A stretch of 64,000 nucleotides of DNA from Agapetus fuscipes (GCA_951799405.1 OX637350.1:10587852-10651851), one strand, 5' to 3'. Counted from the stretch's first letter, positions 10,905 to 20,509 are shown. A program made the numbers and translations. Notes: a model not told the origin generated them from the sequence alone.

Positions 10905-11372
10905 AAACGTGGGTTCAAAGGGCGACGAAAATGTCTAAGAATAACACCGAAAGAGTTTTTCACAATTAATCGGTGGCAGAACTGATCAAGAGAGCAGCAC
11001 CTCCGAAGCGCACACACATCAAATGCATCCCATAATGAATTAGTCATGAACACGTCTTGAACCTTCAATGTGGCGCAGCACCTTCCTCCAGTAAGCAAGC
11101 GAGGTATAGAACACAAACGGGGCTATTCTTACACAGTTTAGTCGTCCGTTGAGCCCACGCTTTGACAAACTAATAATGCATTTTTATGAAGACTTGTCAA
11201 TCCAAGATGGCCGCAAGTGAACAGCTGATTAGTCTTCATACATATAATATTATCGAAATTCGGTAGGTAAGAATGGCCGTTGTGATGAGACTTCAGCCCA
11301 GACATCATTAGTTTGTCAAAGCGTGGGCTCAACGGACTACCAAATTGTCTAAGAATAGCACTGAAAGGGCCT
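10905..11372. mobile_element. Compound inverted-repeat (MITE) region
   Basis: Three half-arms of one terminal sequence occur: CGTGGGTTCAAAGGGCGACG at 10908 (outward), its inverted partner ending at ~11160 (TCCGTTGAGCCCACGC), and another copy at 11318-11340 (GCGTGGGCTCAACGGAC). The interval 11179-11303 between the last two holds the core and right arm of a MITE C (CAATCCAAGATGGCCGCAAG ... GATGAGACTTC). This is either a MITE C inserted inside another palindromic element or a chimeric MITE. No coding capacity. Confidence 0.6.
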
Positions 11373-11374
11373 AA

Positions 11375-12160
11375 ATGCTGTGCCATCTTTCAATGTATCA
11401 GATACTAATAAAGAATATTTTAATCAAAGCTAGTTATTAATAAGCTAACCTGAAGCCTAAACACAGTTACCCTAAAAATCTTTTTTACTTTCGCCTAGCG
11501 TCATTGTCAAGAGGACAATTCTGGTTTAAATAAAGCCTCCCTAAATACAGAACCGCTTCTTGGATCCGCCACTGCTCCTACTTTCCGTTCTCCTAATTCT
11601 AATAAATGAGGTTTCCCCGCCGCTCCGACAATGGGATTGGGAATCCATTACTTGTTGGTAAGAGGCTTGTCGCAAAGAAGTGTCCCGCGCAAGCACCGCC
11701 GCCCTGGCGGAGGAGGCGTACGCCCTTAATTGCCATTAATTTGTCATCTGTGATTCTCACAAGATAATGTTAACCGGGGAACCTGCTTTAAGGATCAACG
11801 GAACACCCAAAGATGTGCGCAAATAATAAAACAGTAACAAAATAATGATACGAGCGTATGGTAGTATTAGTGCATACGTGATTCTAATCACGCTGGTGGA
11901 AAAACGCTCTGGTATCTTCCACTATGTTCGAGAAATCTAGAAGAGTCGCAAAACGTCCGTTTAGACGCTGTGTATTTGGACTCTTTGTTAATGTGATTTA
12001 TTGTTATTATTTATGTTGCTTTACTTTTTGTTATAAACTTATTCATATTTAGGTTAGGTTAGGTTCATCAATTTGTACGGTGCCGTGTCTATAAGTTTGC
12101 AACTTTGCCAATAAAGTAAGTCAACTTCGCCGTGCAAATAATAACAACCTTTCCTTTATC
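11375..12160. other. No gene seen; short telomere-like run at ~12048-12065
   Basis: TTTAGGTTAGGTTAGGTT is about three units of the arthropod telomeric repeat TTAGG. Otherwise there are only random open frames and a moderately GC-rich patch at 11620-11720 (CGCCGCCCTGGCGGAGGAGG). Confidence 0.4.
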
Positions 12161-12164
12161 GCTC

Positions 12165-12300
12165 CAGTTTTTTATACAGAAGCCTTAGTGAGCATGTAAA
12201 CAATAACTCATGTAAGTTTTATCGCAATTGGTTCAATAGTTTAGGAGTCCATACAGGACAAACATACATACATCCGCTGGACTTTGTTTATACTCGTAAG
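12165..12300 (-). repeat. Possible arthropod interspersed-repeat fragment
   Basis: On the minus strand the segment reads GTATGTTTGTCCTGTATGG followed by CTCCTAAACTATTGAACC. That wording resembles a common interspersed phrase in arthropod genomes, recalled only from general familiarity. No second copy is in this window, so the assignment is weak. Confidence 0.25.
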
Positions 12301-12304
12301 ATTA

Positions 12305-13035
12305 GCCAAAAGAGCTCTCCAAACAACACCGTCTCTCAGGGTCAGTCTCCCCTCCACTGATCCACGCCCTGTATATCCATCCCATCCGGGGATGTGTCTC
12401 AGGACTCGCATGCAAAAGTTATGTGAGATGCGAGTGGCAGAAGGCCCTCCCGTGAAGCTACACTTTCCCAAGTGTTTACACAAAGCAAAGGAAGCTCAGA
12501 AATCACTGAAAGATTATAGCCGTGAGGGTTTAGGGCTCGATGATTTTAAATTTACAAACAAAAATGCAAAGTGATTCTGAGCATAGTTGCAAACAGTAAG
12601 AATGCATGAAAGAACGTTTTTTTTCACAAATCTTCGGTGTGTCGCTGTCCCTTTGATATTATTGAGCAGGTGATCATTATATCGCCGCTATAACGACTCA
12701 CTTCCTGCTCGTTTGTTTGGGAATAACATCAATTAATTAGCTCACAGCCTCCTTGTATATTTGCGTTATTCCCGCCAATATTGAATATAGGATTACATCG
12801 TGTTTTACCGTCTTATTTCAAGTCATCAATACGGAATTATATAAACACTGTTCGTTGTAATCACATAATTAAGACATCATTTGACAGTTTATTTGTAATA
12901 TAAGTATATTTGAAGTACCAGGATATTTGTAATAGCAGGAGATTTGTAATATATCAGGAAAATAGATTTGTAAAAACATTGTATTTGTAATCTAGTTAGT
13001 TAGGTACCTTTGAAGTTTCAGGATGTTTAATATTA
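12305..13035. other. No recognisable gene
   Basis: A 96-codon plus frame (12284-12574) and its 80-codon antisense frame overlap. Neither shows a known motif. At 12890-13010 a TTTGTAATA-type phrase recurs several times in an irregular array. Confidence 0.4.
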
Positions 13036-13325
13036 GGATGATTTATTTGGTGAGCGCTGTTTTTGTGTGTATCACATCTCAGGAGCCCTCTGCAAGCTTG
13101 GTCATAGCTGTAGAAAGCGTCAATTCTCAAGAAAGACCCAGTTGTTGTAAGGTTGGATGCACCTTTCAGTGACCGGTCTTTGGTAAAGGTTTATGAATTT
13201 TTCAACCCAGCGAAGAGCATACTTGGAAATATAATTTGTATATTTTTTGTGCTCCGCCGGGATCCGAATCTACAACCTTCCATTTACGAGTGCGAAGTGT
13301 TGCCACTGGACCACGGCCTGTCCAA
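13036..13325 (-). repeat. SINE-B2 with LINE-B type 3' tail, full length
   Basis: Minus strand, 5' to 3': tRNA-like head (A-box region CGTGGTCCAGTGGCAACAC; B-box GATTCGGATCC), the body (TTTTCAACCC-type block, GGTCTTTCTTGAGAATTG), GACCAAGCTTG, then GAGGGCTCCTGAGATGTGAT and ACACACAAAAACAGCGCTC. The last ~45 bp match the 3' end of LINE-B (40.21 kb). Confidence 0.8.
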
Positions 13326-13329
13326 GAAA

Positions 13330-13780
13330 TGCCAACAACACGTGGTATACCTGAGCGGTCACACATCCAGGTAGCATCCGCGCCCAATGTTGCTTAACTT
13401 CGGTGATTTGATGAGAACCGGTGCTTTCAACATGGTATCGTTGTTGACAAAATAATAATAAAGTTATAATAACATGATCAATCAGACGGTGTATGATGAC
13501 GTCATCCTGTATGATTTGTCACCTTTAGTATAGCAGGGATAATCTGAGATTAAAATATTACACCACTGTGAAACATGAGATGCATAAAATTCAGGAAAAT
13601 CTTAGTATTGAGGTTATGGCTCTTTGTCTTAAGCTTAGCCCAGCCGTGAGACATAACATTTTTGTCCACATTTTTTATATATATACTAAGTCCATCATAA
13701 ATTACTAGTTGCAGTCCAATGTTTAATCCAACGCTTCAGATTCCACCTTGAATGTTTTTTTTTTGACACCGCCAGAACGG
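13330..13780. other. No recognisable feature
   Basis: AT-rich filler between a SINE-B2 copy and an isolated SINE-A tail. Confidence 0.4.
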
Positions 13781-13785
13781 TAGTA

Positions 13786-13825
13786 GTCTAATCTAATCTA
13801 AGTTGCAAAGATATTGTTATGTTTA
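13786..13825 (-). repeat. SINE-A tail fragment
   Basis: CTAATCTAATCTAAGTTGCA, continuing AAGATATTG, is the reverse complement of the family's 3' end. The upstream body is missing, consistent with extreme 5' truncation. Confidence 0.6.
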
Positions 13826-13859
13826 GATTGAAAGGTATCTTCAGGATACTTACATCCGG

Positions 13860-14440
13860 CTAGCTCTCATCAGCATCACTCTCAGGGCGTGGAGTTCTTT
13901 CTTTGGTATTGCTTACTTATATCTTGGGAAGGTTGTATAATTAAAAGATAAAGTTAACATGAACGAATAAGGGTTTATTACTGTACTAATATGGGGGGGA
14001 AAAGGGGAAATAAGGGATTGGCCAGACCTACAGGTTGTCACCAGAACACTCCCTATTCCGTTGGCTGGAGTTCTAAACGGAAGGCCTGGGGCAGCGCCCC
14101 AGGCTAGCGGCGGTTCCCGAGGCGGACACCTCCACACGTTGGAGCCCCTGGGTGGGCGCTCCTATGCCTCTGGTCCACAAGGCGGGTGCCTTGCTGGCAG
14201 GAAATCCAAGTAGATGGGGGGGGAGAGAGCTCCATCGTAGTGCCCCCTCTTGCACCGCTTGGTGCTTGGTCGCTAACGTCTGACTCACTTCACATCTCGC
14301 CTGGAACTGATGACCGACGCGACGCGACGGCCCGATTAGTTCACACGGTGCAGTTCGGCCGCTTCCGTGACTGTTCGGCTCCGTTCGGCCCACAAAAACA
14401 CACTGCACACTTCGGGATTGTTCTTTCAATGTTATTATAA
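13860..14440 (-). repeat. GC-rich block, possible solo LTR or unknown repeat
   Basis: Far GC-richer than its neighbours (clearest at 14030-14400). On the minus strand it begins near TGTTATTTTATAATAACA, contains AATAAACCC (possible poly(A) signal) near 13970, and ends near 13860. This would suit a solo LTR, but no target duplication, primer site or internal retrovirus-like domain is visible. The overlapping frames (13913-14137, 14073-14594 minus; 14186-14440 plus) are incompatible and lack domains. Confidence 0.25.
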
Positions 14441-14450
14441 AATAACATAA

Positions 14451-14692
14451 CAATATGTAACATTGGGGATTAACATAACATGCATTTTCACAAGCAAACA
14501 TGTATAAGTTCGCGCTTGTGCATGTGAACAATATAAACAAATAAAATAAACAATATAAAAAAACCCAATCCCCAAATGAACATACACCCTGCAACTCTTT
14601 CCGACCTTCCCTGAAACAGGCGTGATATTGGTAAAGTGAACCATTTTTTACAGCATGGATGGTCAGCCAACCTATAAGTTAAGGAACATTCG
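14451..14692 (-). repeat. SINE-A copy, tail lost
   Basis: Minus-strand copy from GTTCCTTAACTTATAGG to AATGTTACATAT. The ACCCATACTG block is shortened. Carries an AAACAATATAAAC-type duplication in its middle. Confidence 0.75.
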
Positions 14693-14699
14693 GGAATAA

Positions 14700-14765
14700 G
14701 GTATTTGGCAACCAATCACTAGTGACTAACAACCCGGCCAAGTGACGTCACGGTGGATTCAAATG
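14700..14765 (-). repeat. Repeat D fragment
   Basis: Minus strand: ACCGTGACGTCACTTGGCCG and GGGTTGTTAG, matching the central part of the family. Confidence 0.4.
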
Positions 14766-15174
14766 TGCGAATTAATTCGGTTATAAGGACGGAAAATCTA
14801 GTAAACAAATAATTTAAAAAATAACAATGTTTTATTCAGCTGCTGTTGAAACAGTGATTATTCTCGTTTTATTATCTCTTAATTAATTTCATCAGATTGA
14901 TAAATGGTTTAATTAATTTTTGATTAAATTTCCACTTACATAACGGGAATCATAACATAATATTTTGTTTCGCAATGATGAAACATCGCATCATTTAATT
15001 TAACAAAATACAAATTTTGCTTAAAATTAACAATTATGATGGCATCTGTTATAGTACAATAGCGATATGGTTAATTTTCATAAAAAGACATCCATTAAAA
15101 AAATGTTTTGTAATGATGGAAATGAAGAAATAAAGAAAAATATATAAGAATATCAGATACAATGAGACTTCTGC

Positions 15175-15550
15175 CATCCATAAAGCCATCAATTGCTTGG
15201 CTCCACCTTATCTGACTGACATGATTTCGCCTGTTGAGATGGGTGTGAGGAGGCAGACACTCAGATCCGCGGGCGATGCGATGGTGCAATAAATTTGGTT
15301 CAGCCGCACCGTCAGATCCGTACAAACTTTGGAGACCGTGCTTTTCGTGTTGCGGGTCCGGTGGAGTGGAACAGACTGCCACCCGGAGTGAAGAACTCCA
15401 AATCTATGGGTATATTTCGCGGAGCTCTCAAGACGCACCTTTTTAAAAAGTCTTATCCGTGATCGGAGAGGGCCCTTGATGTGTGACACACACAAAAACT
15501 GCGCTCTCTTATCATGTGAAATTAAAAATAAATAAGCCTGATATATATAT
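15175..15550 (+). pseudogene. LINE-B (CR1/L2-like) 3' fragment, broken frame
   Basis: Plus strand encodes HKAINCLAPPYLTDM then RRQTLRSAGDAM, collinear with the longer LINE-B remnant at 39.7-40.2 kb. Frameshifts and a stop interrupt it (the PVEWNRLPPGVKNS equivalent lies in another frame). The 3' end is diagnostic: GAGAGGGCCCTTGATGTGTG, then ACACACAAAAACTGCGCTC, then an AATAAATAAG tail. Non-LTR retrotransposon C-terminal region after the RT; 5'-truncated. The minus frames 15095-15382 and 15208-15495 are its shadows. Confidence 0.8.
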
Positions 15551-15690
15551 ATAAATATATTCTGAAAATGTTATTAATTATACTCAATAAATTTTGCAAA
15601 AAAAAAACACAAAATTTTACTTCATGTGAAAAATATGTTTGCCTTTTGAATTACATGTACGTATGTAAAAATGAAGAACTACAAGTTTTT

Positions 15691-15851
15691 AAAAACTTTG
15701 TTTTATTGCACTTTTATTGTTTTTGAGTATGTTACAAACGTTTTCGGAATACCTTCCATCATCGGGTAACAACAATTACTAAAATCAAACTTAAAAATTA
15801 AGACATGGGTGTGGGATCTATTGGTGGTAAGGGAGGGGGTAGCAAGGTAGG
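15691..15851 (-). repeat. Left (inverted) pLTR of the Penelope-like element
   Basis: Inverted copy of the 3' pLTR. On the minus strand it carries GTTACCCGATGATGGAAGG continuing TATTCCGAAAACG at 15731-15770, a hammerhead-like arrangement also present on the plus strand in the right arm. Confidence 0.85.
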
Positions 15852-15868
15852 AAACAAGCGGCTTACCA

Positions 15869-16990
15869 ATGGGCAACCCTTTGTCACCACTTCTAGCAGA
15901 TATTTTTATGAACAATTTCGAAACTAAAATACTTCTCTCCAATAATCACCTCGTAAGCCTAGTACATAATTATCAAAGGTACGTGGATGATATTTTCTTT
16001 ACATTTGCAGGAACTAAACGCCAACTAGATAAACTCTTAGCTCTTTTTAATTCACAACATCCCAAAATAAACTTCACATGTGAGACCGGAATCAATAATA
16101 AACTCAACTTTCTCGACATAACTACATCAATAGAAGACAATAAATTCATTTTTAAAATTTACAGAAAAGACACATACACAGACACTATCATACATGCACA
16201 GTCAAATCATCCCATTCCACACAAAATGGCGGCATTCAACTCAATGATTCACAGATTATTATCCATTCCTCTTACGTCACAAAACTACACTATTGAAGAA
16301 AATACTATACTCAACATTGCAATAAACAACGGCTACAACCAAAACACAATTAAAAATATTATTAAAAAGAAGAAAAGAACATTCACCATTCAAAAATACA
16401 TCTATTATAAAGTGCCTGAAAACGGTGAAGAGACGAAACCATGGAGAAGGATTTTATACACAGGGAAGCTCACAACAGACCTTGTAAAGATATGTAAAAA
16501 AGACAATTTTAAAGCAGCATTTTACACTAGCTCTAATATTAAAAAGTACATCCTTAATAACAAATCAAAACTGCCGCAAAAAGACTACAGTGGAGTTTAC
16601 AAAATAAAATGTAATGATTGCGATATGTTCTACATTGGCCAATCAGGTAGAAAAATATCTGAAAGGTTTATGGAGCATAAAAAAGCAATCAAAAACGTTT
16701 TGATTCACTCTGAAATAGGAGAACACGCGAGAGAAAAAGGACACAGTTTTAATATAGATAATTTAGAATTAATAAATAGCTGCCAAAAAGGGAGAAAGTT
16801 GGACATATTAGAAATATTAGAGATAAATAAACAGAGAAATAAAAGTAATATGCTAAATATTCAACTTCCCGCCATTACGTCTCCTCTCCTAACAATATTA
16901 GCTCCGCCCCAAAACTCACCATCTCCCTCCCACATACCTACCTTGCTACCCCCTCCCTTACCACCAATAGATCCCACACCCATGTCTTAA
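15869..16990 (+). CDS. Penelope-like RT (C-terminal part) with GIY-YIG endonuclease, partial
   Basis: 373 codons. The family reverse-transcribes element RNA and cuts the target with a GIY-YIG nuclease. Visible: the RT segment GLPMGNPLSPLLADIFM (the GLP codons precede the annotated ATG, so this ATG is internal, not a true start); catalytic YVDD at residues 38-41; the NFLDI block at 80-84; GIY-YIG domain from GVYKIKC at 242-248, CxxC at 248-251, FYIG at 254-257, Arg261, and EH at 269-270, with Glu residues near 312-319 as candidate metal ligands. Complete Penelope proteins are roughly twice this size; the N-terminus and RT fingers are absent. The last ~18 residues (Pro-rich) are encoded inside the 3' pLTR. 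The frame has no stops, yet the product could not act alone. Confidence 0.9.
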   Translation: MGNPLSPLLADIFMNNFETKILLSNNHLVSLVHNYQRYVDDIFFTFAGTKRQLDKLLALFNSQHPKINFTCETGINNKLNFLDITTSIEDNKFIFKIYRKDTYTDTIIHAQSNHPIPHKMAAFNSMIHRLLSIPLTSQNYTIEENTILNIAINNGYNQNTIKNIIKKKKRTFTIQKYIYYKVPENGEETKPWRRILYTGKLTTDLVKICKKDNFKAAFYTSSNIKKYILNNKSKLPQKDYSGVYKIKCNDCDMFYIGQSGRKISERFMEHKKAIKNVLIHSEIGEHAREKGHSFNIDNLELINSCQKGRKLDILEILEINKQRNKSNMLNIQLPAITSPLLTILAPPQNSPSPSHIPTLLPPPLPPIDPTPMS

Positions 16991-17097
16991 TTTTTAAGTT
17001 TGATTTTAGTAATTGTTGTTACCCGATGATGGAAGGTATTCCGAAAACGTTTGTAACATACTCAAAAACAATAAAAGTGGAATAAAACAAAGTTTTT
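16937..17097 (+). repeat. Right (3') pLTR with hammerhead-like motif
   Basis: Overlaps the end of the ORF. The hammerhead-like segment is 17018-17057: CCGATGA (17023-17029), T, a GGAA/TTCC stem with GGTA loop, GAAAACG, and a GTTAC/GTAAC flanking pair. A poly(A)-type signal AATAAAA follows at ~17081. Confidence 0.8.
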
Positions 17098-17099
17098 AA

Positions 17100-18285
17100 T
17101 TTCTTTTATTTTTTTATTTTTTATTGAAAAATAATCAATTTTTTAAAATGAATTTCCACAGTGTTTCACAAAAATCTTTTCAAAATTTACAAGTTTTTGC
17201 TATGGCAACATGCTTATTAAAATGAAATTATTTTTAAAAAGAGGATTAATTTTTTCTTAAATGAATTTTCTTCAAAGGAAAATTCGAAAATGCTTTTTAG
17301 TAACTTAGCACAGCAAATCGGCGCTACGGCCGAGTGGAGAATTGATAATTCGACTAGCATATCGATACCTCTACGGTAAAACTGAATAAGTGGCATATGG
17401 CATAGCACGGGTTTCTCAAATAAATGCACCTTTTTCCGATTTTCTACGAGATAAAACACTACAGATGTGTAAAAATTCTGTAGTGTAGAACATTTTCATG
17501 AGAACATATGTACTTCTATTTAGTTCATTTACAATGAGAAGTTATCCCCAATAAAATATTCTAACCACAACTTCTTAAATCAGTGAATCAGCCCTTATTA
17601 AGTTATTAAGTTTTTAAGGTATGATTAATACAAAATAAAAAAAAGTAAAAAAAAAGATAAATACAAAAAATACAAACTCGAATCCTAAGAGTTAACAAAT
17701 GTCATTTGGCGGACGCGTGCATAGGGTAGGTATAGGCAAATACATTTTAGAATAAGTATTTTCTCCCATTCATTTAAAATGACTCATTTGAAATTTACCG
17801 AAATGCTAACGATAGCTCCAATCTAATTTCAATTTTCAATTTAAATCTGAATATAAAGCTTAAATGTTTTTATTACCATATATTGCCTACTTATTAGGCG
17901 CATGTGCCTGTATGGGATGCACGCCCCTGTGACATTTGGTGATTTCTTTTCAGTTATTTGTCGAAAAAAACGGATTCTGGCGAGAATGAAATAGGTTGGC
18001 AAATTGCATTTCTCTTCACTAACCTCTGCGGCAGCTTCTTACTTATTACATACCACATCATTAAAGAAATTTTCACTTTTCAAAATTGACGGTTTTTTCC
18101 AAAAAAAAAATGCTGGTGGTGAAACCTTCCCAGGTTTTTTTTTCTGTTGAATGATTTATCATCGTCCAAACTAAAAGCCAATTACAAACTTCCTCAAAAC
18201 AAGGAAAGTCTTTAAAGGGCGTTTTGAGCTAATTTTGTTTTAAAAGAGTCAGTCTATAAAAAGCATGGAGTCGAAATGTTTCTTC
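17100..18285. other. No recognisable feature
   Basis: Very AT-rich. The 80-codon minus frame at 17217-17459 has no recognisable domain. Confidence 0.45.
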
Positions 18286-18289
18286 CACG

Positions 18290-18420
18290 GATTCTAGAAA
18301 TTGTTTTTCTTAGCGGACAAACGTCACACATTTACGTAACTAGGGCCCTTAGCAAGCAGTGACAAATTATTAGTTAAACTTTGACTTTGCAACACGTCTA
18401 CGTGACGTCATCACTTTTTT
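18290..18420 (-). repeat. Repeat D copy, diverged
   Basis: Minus-strand relation to the family: CTAAGGGCCCTAGTTACGT and GTGTGACGTTTGTCCGCTAAG, matching the ACCCTAG...TGTGACGTTT blocks. Confidence 0.45.
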
Positions 18421-18504
18421 GACGTTTTACAATGTATGGACTCCTTTCTTTTCAGAATCTTTCAAACTAATCTACAGACTTGACAAGCAGTTGTAATGGT
18501 CATA

Positions 18505-18605
18505 ATTTTTTTTTTCCTTTCGACGTTTTGTTGGCGACGTAGTCAACATCACCTGGATGCACTCTTTCTGAACGACGCCGACGACTGAAAATGAACTGGA
18601 AAATG
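18505..18605 (-). repeat. Diverged Penelope-type pLTR fragment
   Basis: Minus strand shares GTTGACTACGTCGCCAAC and AAAACGTCGAAAGG with the pLTR at 59.72-59.76 kb (GTTGGCTACGTCACCGAC, GAAACGTCGAG). The inverted partner GACGACGCCGACGACTGA also corresponds. The ribozyme-like core is degraded (CAAAA instead of GAAA). Confidence 0.5.
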
Positions 18606-18689
18606 AACTGAACTTAGTTAAATAAAAAAAAAAAAATAGTAAACGGATTTTGTGCTCACTCTTAAGAATGGAGACTCCTATACTTTCAG

Positions 18690-19175
18690 TACCTCGCAAA
18701 AACGCAACTAAGCTTCACATATAGTGTAACTTCTTGCCTGCCTTATCCCCGAAGGAGTTGCATGTGGTGATTTGGGACCTATTTATTTTTACGGGTAAGG
18801 GGGACGGCCTCACACCAACCACTTTCAGTTGAAGTGGGGGTTGGTTCTCATTTCTTGTGAAGGCTGAGTAAACCTTGAGATCGAACCCTTGCTCTCGGCA
18901 TGGAATGCAAGCATTCTACCAATTGAGCTATCGACCTTTTTACGAGCTTGGTCGTCGTCCCTACAAAGCGCCAATTCTCAAGCAAGACCCAGTTGCTGTA
19001 AGGCTGGATGGACCTTTGGTGACCGGCCATTGGTAAAGGTTTTATGAATTTTTCAACCCAACGAAGAGCAAATTTGAAAATATAAATGGTATATTTTTGT
19101 GCTCCACCGGGATTCGAACCCACAACCTTCCATTCAGAGTCTAAAGTTTTACCACTAAACTACGGACCGGTCAAA
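18690..19175 (-). repeat. Composite SINE B2-B1, full length
   Basis: Minus strand, 5' to 3': B2 head at 19175-19100 (A-box TAGTTTAGTGGTAAAAC, B-box GGTTCGAATCC, followed by CGGTGGAGCAC); B2 body with GGTCCATCCAGCCTTACAGC and AGCAACTGGGTCTTGCTTGA; junction GACCAAGCTCGTAAAAAGG; B1 head (A-box TAGCTCAATTGGTAG, B-box GGGTTCGATCTC); B1 body ending GCTTAGTTGCGTTTTTGCG. Pol III boxes in both heads indicate tRNA ancestry. Part of the B1 body is deleted near 18870. Confidence 0.85.
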
Positions 19176-19588
19176 ATATTACATTTAAACTCATTCATCG
19201 CGTTTACAAAAAAATGTTCGGAAAGTTAAACATAGACCCTAATGAACGTTTAAGTTTCCATATCCTTTTTTTGTAAAACATTTTGTTGAGTGTAAGTACT
19301 AAGTTTTGTACTGGAGCTACTGCAGAACATGTTTAGCCAAAACTCTGTAACGTACACAAACATTTAATAATGTTTATTTATGCTTGCTTTCCTGTATAAA
19401 TAAATAAAAAACCAACACTTTGTATATTTGAGAGCAGTGCGTGTGGCGTCGGTGCATTTGAACACAGCAATGCTATTTCCGAGACGAATGCAAAAACTTA
19501 TACACACATGAAATACATCTTCTTCTCTTAATATTAAATCAAAGATCTGTTTACTGCAGAACTCTCTCCTGTGATGCAGAGACCAGCT

Positions 19589-19820
19589 GGGGTGGAAGTC
19601 TCATCACCACGGTAATTCCTACCTACCTAATATCGGTAATTTTTGTATGAAGAAGAAGAAGACTGTTCAATTGCGGCCATCTTGGATTGACAGGTCTTCA
19701 TACAAATATGGCCTGACTAATCAGTTGTTCACTTGCGGCCATCTTGGATTGACAGGTCTTCATACAAGTATTACCGATATTCGGTAGGTAAGAATTATCG
19801 TGGTGATGAGACTTCCAGCC
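19589..19820. mobile_element. Palindromic MITE C copy with internal duplication
   Basis: Arms GGGGTGGAAGTCTCATCACC (left) and GGTGATGAGACTTCCAGCC (right) with mirrored TATCGGTAAT. The core ACTTGCGGCCATCTTGGATT plus GACAGGTCTTCATACAA occurs twice in tandem (from ~19670 and ~19728), and AAGAAGAAGAAGA expands at 19650. Confidence 0.75.
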
Positions 19821-19825
19821 CGGTC

Positions 19826-20240
19826 TTCCATCTTTTGGGTGGGTGGTCTGGTTGACGCTGGCCGTCTAGTATTTCCTGTACCACGATTCGGGTTATCCTC
19901 TTTTCTCTCATGCGGTCTACATGGTCCCTCCAGAACCGTCTCCTCTTCTTACTCCTTATTGGACTATATCTGACATATTGTTGTTTCCATGTTTGCTGAC
20001 AGCACCTTGGTGCTGGGCAACGCGCAGGTGCCCGAGGTGTATCCTATCGTCTACACTCTACATGGTCCCTCCAGAACCGTCTCCTCTTCTTACTCCTTAT
20101 TGGACTATATCTGACATATTGTTGTTTCCATGTTTGCTGACAGCACCTTGGTGCTGGGCAACGCGTAGGTGCCCGAGGTGTATCCTATCGTCTACACTCT
20201 ACATGGTCCCTCCAGAACCGTCTCCTCTTCTTACTCCAAA
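19826..20240 (-). pseudogene. LINE C-terminal fragment with 141-bp tandem duplications
   Basis: Minus strand encodes RRRFWRDHVDRMREKRI and a following basic tail with PPKRW, the familiar W..HV.RM pattern found after the RT in several non-LTR retrotransposons. A 141-bp unit beginning ATGGTCCCTCCAGAACCGTC starts at 19921, 20062 and 20203 (2+ copies, nearly identical). The plus frame 19921-20244 is a by-product of that period being a multiple of three. Family not assigned. Confidence 0.55.
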
Positions 20241-20329
20241 TTAAAGATATATGACTTTAAAAACAATACAATGGCGAAGAAGAACTCTGAACTTTACGCA
20301 ATTTACCAAGACTTCGATGTAAACTATAG

Positions 20330-20445
20330 ACTGTAAGTCCACATGCGGTGTGTGTAAGCGCGAACTCACACGTGTCTGCTTGTCAAAATGCATGTAATAG
20401 GAATCTTGAATGTAATATCTTTTTGCAAATTACATCATACATTAT
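20330..20445 (+). repeat. SINE-A 3' half
   Basis: Begins at TGTAAGTCCACATGCGG and ends TCTTTTTGCAAATTACATC; the 5' half is absent. Confidence 0.65.
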
Positions 20446-20509
20446 CCCAGAGACTATAGATCCTTACTTTTGACGTTCAATTTACTTTGACAATTGGCTA
20501 AAAAAAACT

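Larger units (their letters stand above)
15691..17097 (+). mobile_element. Penelope-like element, 5'-truncated, inverted pLTRs
   Basis: A 161-bp sequence at 15691-15851 is the reverse complement of 16937-17097, with one difference by eye (C/G near the outer end). Between them lies one open frame with RT and GIY-YIG domains. Terminal pLTRs in inverted orientation and 5' truncation are known features of Penelope-like retroelements. The left pLTR is fused directly to the middle of the RT domain, so the fingers region and N-terminus are missing. Near-identical arms and an intact frame suggest a young insertion. No clear target duplication. Confidence 0.9.

Noticed and set aside
12284..12574. 96-codon plus frame in a slightly GC-rich patch
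   Set aside because: The antisense strand is open too, there is no domain, and part of it overlaps a suspected interspersed repeat.
19100..19175. tRNA gene-like sequence with A- and B-boxes (minus strand)
   Set aside because: The ends do not form an acceptor stem, the same head recurs in several loci attached to a SINE body, and neighbouring copies carry B-box mutations. It is a SINE head.
19921..20244. 107-codon plus frame made of a 47-residue repeat
   Set aside because: Produced by the 141-bp tandem duplication; the recognisable LINE peptide is on the other strand.
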